DNA of 62,050 bases from Actinomycetes bacterium. Its GTDB lineage: Bacteria; Actinomycetota; Acidimicrobiia; Acidimicrobiales; Acidimicrobiaceae. The stretch covers positions 1-62,050 of the forward strand of contig JAJZLS010000079.1 in NCBI GenBank assembly GCA_021803345.1. Reading direction: 5' to 3'. Below are positions 59,792-62,050 of this stretch, one piece after another (position 1 is the stretch's first letter; every line of letters starts with the position of its first letter). The notes under the pieces were generated by a model. That model made no database searches. It saw only the letters and a program-made list of their open reading frames with translations, and was not told the DNA's origin. Position numbers and translations under genes: made by a program.

Positions 59792-60067
59792 ATTGGAAAG
59801 ATAAACAGGTACGCACCAGAAGTTCGTGATCGAGCAATCCGTATGGTAACTGATCAACGGGGTGAGTATCCATCGCAGTGGGCAGCAATTCAGTCAGTGT
59901 CGCAGGAATTGGAAATGACACCAGAGACACTGCGTGTCTGGGTTCGCAGGGCTGAGATTTACAATGGTAAGCGAGATGGCGTTACAACCGCTGAAGCCGA
60001 GCATATCAAGGCACTCGAGAACGCAGTTCGGACGTGTTTCGAGGTTCAGATCGTCAAACACTTTTGA
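59792..60067 (+). pseudogene. second IS3 OrfA copy, start codon lost and truncated
   Basis: GKINRYAPEVRDRAIRMVTD and SVSQELEMTPETLRVWVRRAEI match the OrfA at 657-986, and the leader (TTGAGAGAATGGAGTTGTCATT) is also alike. The ATG is replaced by ATT at 59792 and the similarity ends after about 75 codons in an unrelated tail. It is a non-functional copy of the element seen at the left end of the window. Confidence 0.8.
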
Positions 60068-60105
60068 TGGGATTTTAGATTATGCCTTGATCTCACTATT
60101 GAAGA

Positions 60106-60366
60106 TCATTCCTGCTGTTTGAGAGCCTCTTTTTTTTGGTTGTATTCGTCAATATCGATCTCACCCCGGGCAAAACGCTCGTTGAGTATTGAAAGAGCAT
60201 TTCCTACACGCCACATTCCATCGTGATCGTGCATTCCAATGTGACGGATCGGCCGTCTGAAAAAGAAAGCAACCAAGAAAACCACGACTGCAAGGAATGC
60301 AAGCATCATAATGAATCCCAAGATCGGAAACCATGAGCCAGGACCTCCAGCATAGTAATATCCCAT
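60106..60366 (-). CDS. small membrane protein with SHOCT domain
   Basis: 86 residues. One membrane segment (FPILGFIMMLAFLAVVVFLVAFFF) near the N-terminus is followed by a short basic/His-rich linker and a C-terminal SHOCT motif (ALSILNERFARGEIDIDEYNQKKEALKQ). SHOCT domains are small oligomerisation modules often attached to phage or envelope-stress proteins; the function is unknown. A GGAGGTGA site precedes the ATG. It is the only intact-looking gene between IS remnants, so it may be an original chromosomal gene stranded among insertions. Confidence 0.8.
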   Translation of the reverse strand: MGYYYAGGPGSWFPILGFIMMLAFLAVVVFLVAFFFRRPIRHIGMHDHDGMWRVGNALSILNERFARGEIDIDEYNQKKEALKQQE

Positions 60367-60495
60367 TTAAATCACCTCCGCAAGGTTATACTGCGGATAC
60401 TACACCGTTACTTCCGCACTTTTTACAAAAAGAGCTACTTTTCGGCTTTCCGGGGTTAGGGTGTAAGTCTCTGAGATATTGAACGCAATGACTCA

Positions 60496-60834
60496 TTGCA
60501 CTTCATTGGATTTTTAGAGGAAATTGAAAAGAGCATTGACAGTTCACTTTCCATCCACATGGTTTTAGACAATAGCTCATCACATACCTCTAAGGCCACT
60601 AGGACCTGGATAGCTGAACACCCTCGCTTTGTGGTACATCACACCCCGACCCATGCCAGCTGGCTCAATCAGGTAGAGGCATTCTTTTCGATTCTGACAC
60701 GTAAACTTTTACGTCGAGGGGAGTTCTCTTCACGAGGTGACCTGGTTGAGAAAATGATGGCATTCATTGCACATCACAGTGAAACGGCTACCCCGTTCAA
60801 GTGGGTCTTGAACGCTAAGCGGACAGCTGCATGA
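60496..60834 (+). pseudogene. IS630-family transposase, C-terminal fragment
   Basis: The DDE core end is visible: HMVLDNSSSHTSKATRTWIAEHPRFVVHHTPTHASWLNQVEAFFSILTRKLLRRG, with the second Asp (LDN) and the Glu (QVEAFFS) of the IS630 triad. The N-terminal half with the helix-turn-helix and first Asp is missing. It ends 33 bases before the next IS630 copy. Confidence 0.85.
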
Positions 60835-60867
60835 GTTATATTCAACGAACTTATGCGCGGGAGCCCC

Positions 60868-62048
60868 AGTGTCCTAATTTAGAATTTATGTTAGATAAGG
60901 GAATTAATCCATTTGTGCGCTGTTTTACCTTCTGAGTGATAAAACATAGGGGGTAGACATGAGCAAGCAAAAAGGACGTAAGCCAGCAGAGGTAATTATA
61001 AGTGATGATGATCGAGAGTTTCTTGAATCTTTGATCAGGAAATCAACTGCTACTCAAGCCCAAGTTTTACGTGCCAAAATAGCCTTGGAATGTAAAGATG
61101 GAAAAACCAATGGTCAAATTGCTAGCGAAGTGGGTACTACCGAGAAGACCGTTTCCAAGTGGAGACTCAGATTTTCGAAATACGGTGTAGGAACTCTTAG
61201 CGATGCACCGAGAAGCGGAGCTCCAAGAACCATTAGCGATGAAATGGTAATGAAGGTCATAGAGACCACCTTGAATGAGACCCCGGATAATGAAACACAC
61301 TGGTCGACTTATTCTTTGGCAGAAAAGTTAGCCATGTGTCAAAACGCCATCTTTAGGATCTGGAGAACTTTTGAGCTAAAGCCCCACATCGTTCAGTACT
61401 TCAACATATCTACCGATCCGGAGTTCACTGAAAAGACAAGAGATGTGGTTGGACTAGATTTGAACCCTCCAGATGCCGCACTTGTGCTTTGTCTGGATGA
61501 GAAGACTCAGACCGAGGCACTCGATCGAACACAGCCTGTTCTTCCACTTAGACCCTTTGTGCCAGAGAGACAAACCCATGATTACGTCAGACATGGCACG
61601 ACAAATCTTTATGCTGCACTCGATGTAGCGGGTGGAAACGTCATGCCAAGGCCACCAATGCACACCGGGCAGTAGAGTTTCTAGAGTTTTTGAACCAGAT
61701 CAAAAAACAAGTTCCAAAAGAACTCGAGATCCATGTCATACTCGACAATTATGCGGCTCACAAAACAGCAGCTATCAAAGACTGGCTACTCGAAAATCTG
61801 AGATTCCACTTTCATTTTACGCCAACGTACTTCCTGGATGAATCTGGTGGAGAGGTGGTTTGGAGAGTTGACATCAAAAGCACTGCGCAGAGCTACACAC
61901 AAGTCCGAAAAACAACTAATCGCTGGTATCAATGCTTGGACTCAAAGCTGGAACGACAACCCCCGTCCTTACAGGTGGGTAAAGACTGCAGATGAGATCT
62001 TTGAATCCATTGCAAAGTTTCTGAACTGAACTTATAAATTGGGACACT
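60868..62048 (+). mobile_element. IS630-family element with terminal inverted repeats
   Basis: The left end AGTGTCCTAATTTAGAA (from 60868) and the reverse complement of the right end, AGTGTCCCAATTTATAA (from about 62048), are near-perfect inverted repeats that bracket the transposase frame. TA lies at the right edge as expected for the family, but the left edge reads CA, so the target duplication is not clear. The element is about 1.18 kb. Confidence 0.82.
60959..62029 (+). pseudogene. IS630-family transposase, broken by two frameshifts
   Basis: Frame 1 (60959 to about 61650): helix-turn-helix NGQIASEVGTTEKTVSKWRLRFSKYG, then GALV-type LCLDEKTQTEALDRTQPVLPL with the first Asp and LYAALDVAGGNV. 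Frame 2 (about 61655-61825): NAHRAVEFLEFLNQIKKQVP..IHVILDNYAAHKT with the second Asp. Frame 3 (61838-62029): MNLVERWFGELTSKALRRATHKS with the catalytic Glu. Together they would make one normal transposase of about 355 residues. The frame changes lie near 61650 and 61828. Either it is dead or these are sequence errors. Confidence 0.85.
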
Positions 62049-62050
62049 AG

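Overview
The window looks like a chromosomal piece of an actinobacterium, most likely of the class Acidimicrobiia (an Acidithrix-like organism is possible but unproven). The reasons are: a mycobacterial-type mec-cysO-cysM / murI / rph / rdgB gene order; decaprenyl-phosphoryl-arabinose genes (ubiA, dprE1, dprE2); an SpoIID-domain protein carrying 42-residue 'GYWLVASDGGIF'-type repeats that are common in Acidimicrobiia; and moderate GC throughout except for one visibly GC-rich block at about 50.0-55.7 kb. Both ends of the window are insertion-sequence debris.

Layout. 0-3.1 kb: broken IS3-type element, a degenerate transposase scrap and an intact-looking IS1182-type transposase. 3.5-12.6 kb: housekeeping genes, namely tmRNA and smpB, then mec-cysO-cysM (cysteine synthesis from a protein-bound thiocarboxylate), a phosphate-symporter-type MFS protein, murI, rph, rdgB, a secreted protein, tRNA-Leu and a second MFS protein. 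13-28.4 kb: clpP, then a cell-envelope region with an ABC polysaccharide exporter (wzm/wzt), three GT4 glycosyltransferases, a putative methyltransferase, the SpoIID-repeat protein, ubiA-dprE1-dprE2 and a sucrose-phosphate-synthase-like enzyme. 28.8-30.1 kb: dinB.

30.1-43.7 kb is the most interesting part. A urease operon (ureA-B-C-F-G-[unknown ORF]-D, minus strand) is divergent from a plus-strand operon headed by a ykkC-type guanidine-I riboswitch with an overlapping terminator. The riboswitch operon encodes a family-5 lipoprotein binding protein, a fused double ABC ATPase, two permeases, an arginase-fold enzyme with the sequence hallmarks of the nickel enzyme guanidine hydrolase (GdmH), and a metallo-beta-lactamase-fold hydrolase. 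Read together: a substrate is imported, guanidine is hydrolysed to urea and ammonia, and urease turns urea into more ammonia and CO2, so that guanidine would serve as a nitrogen source. The cargo of the importer (guanidine, a guanylated compound, or nickel for the two metalloenzymes) and the role of the MBL hydrolase are open.

43.8-49.8 kb: a 52-residue Cys-rich protein, a quinone-oxidoreductase-type MDR enzyme, a PAS-GGDEF diguanylate cyclase, a phosphodiester-glycosidase-type lipoprotein and a decayed EAL-DICT gene. 50.0-55.7 kb: GC-rich island that looks horizontally acquired, with a VOC protein, two pseudogene scraps, and a tightly overlapping five-gene operon (cupin, DrrA/DrrB-type ABC exporter, MGDG-synthase-type glycosyltransferase, clan-A glycoside hydrolase). 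56.0-59.2 kb: a secreted PepSY-like protein with an 18-bp tandem repeat, followed by an OmpR-type response regulator and a histidine kinase. 59.3-62.05 kb: nested, frameshifted IS3 and IS630 remnants around a small SHOCT-type membrane protein.
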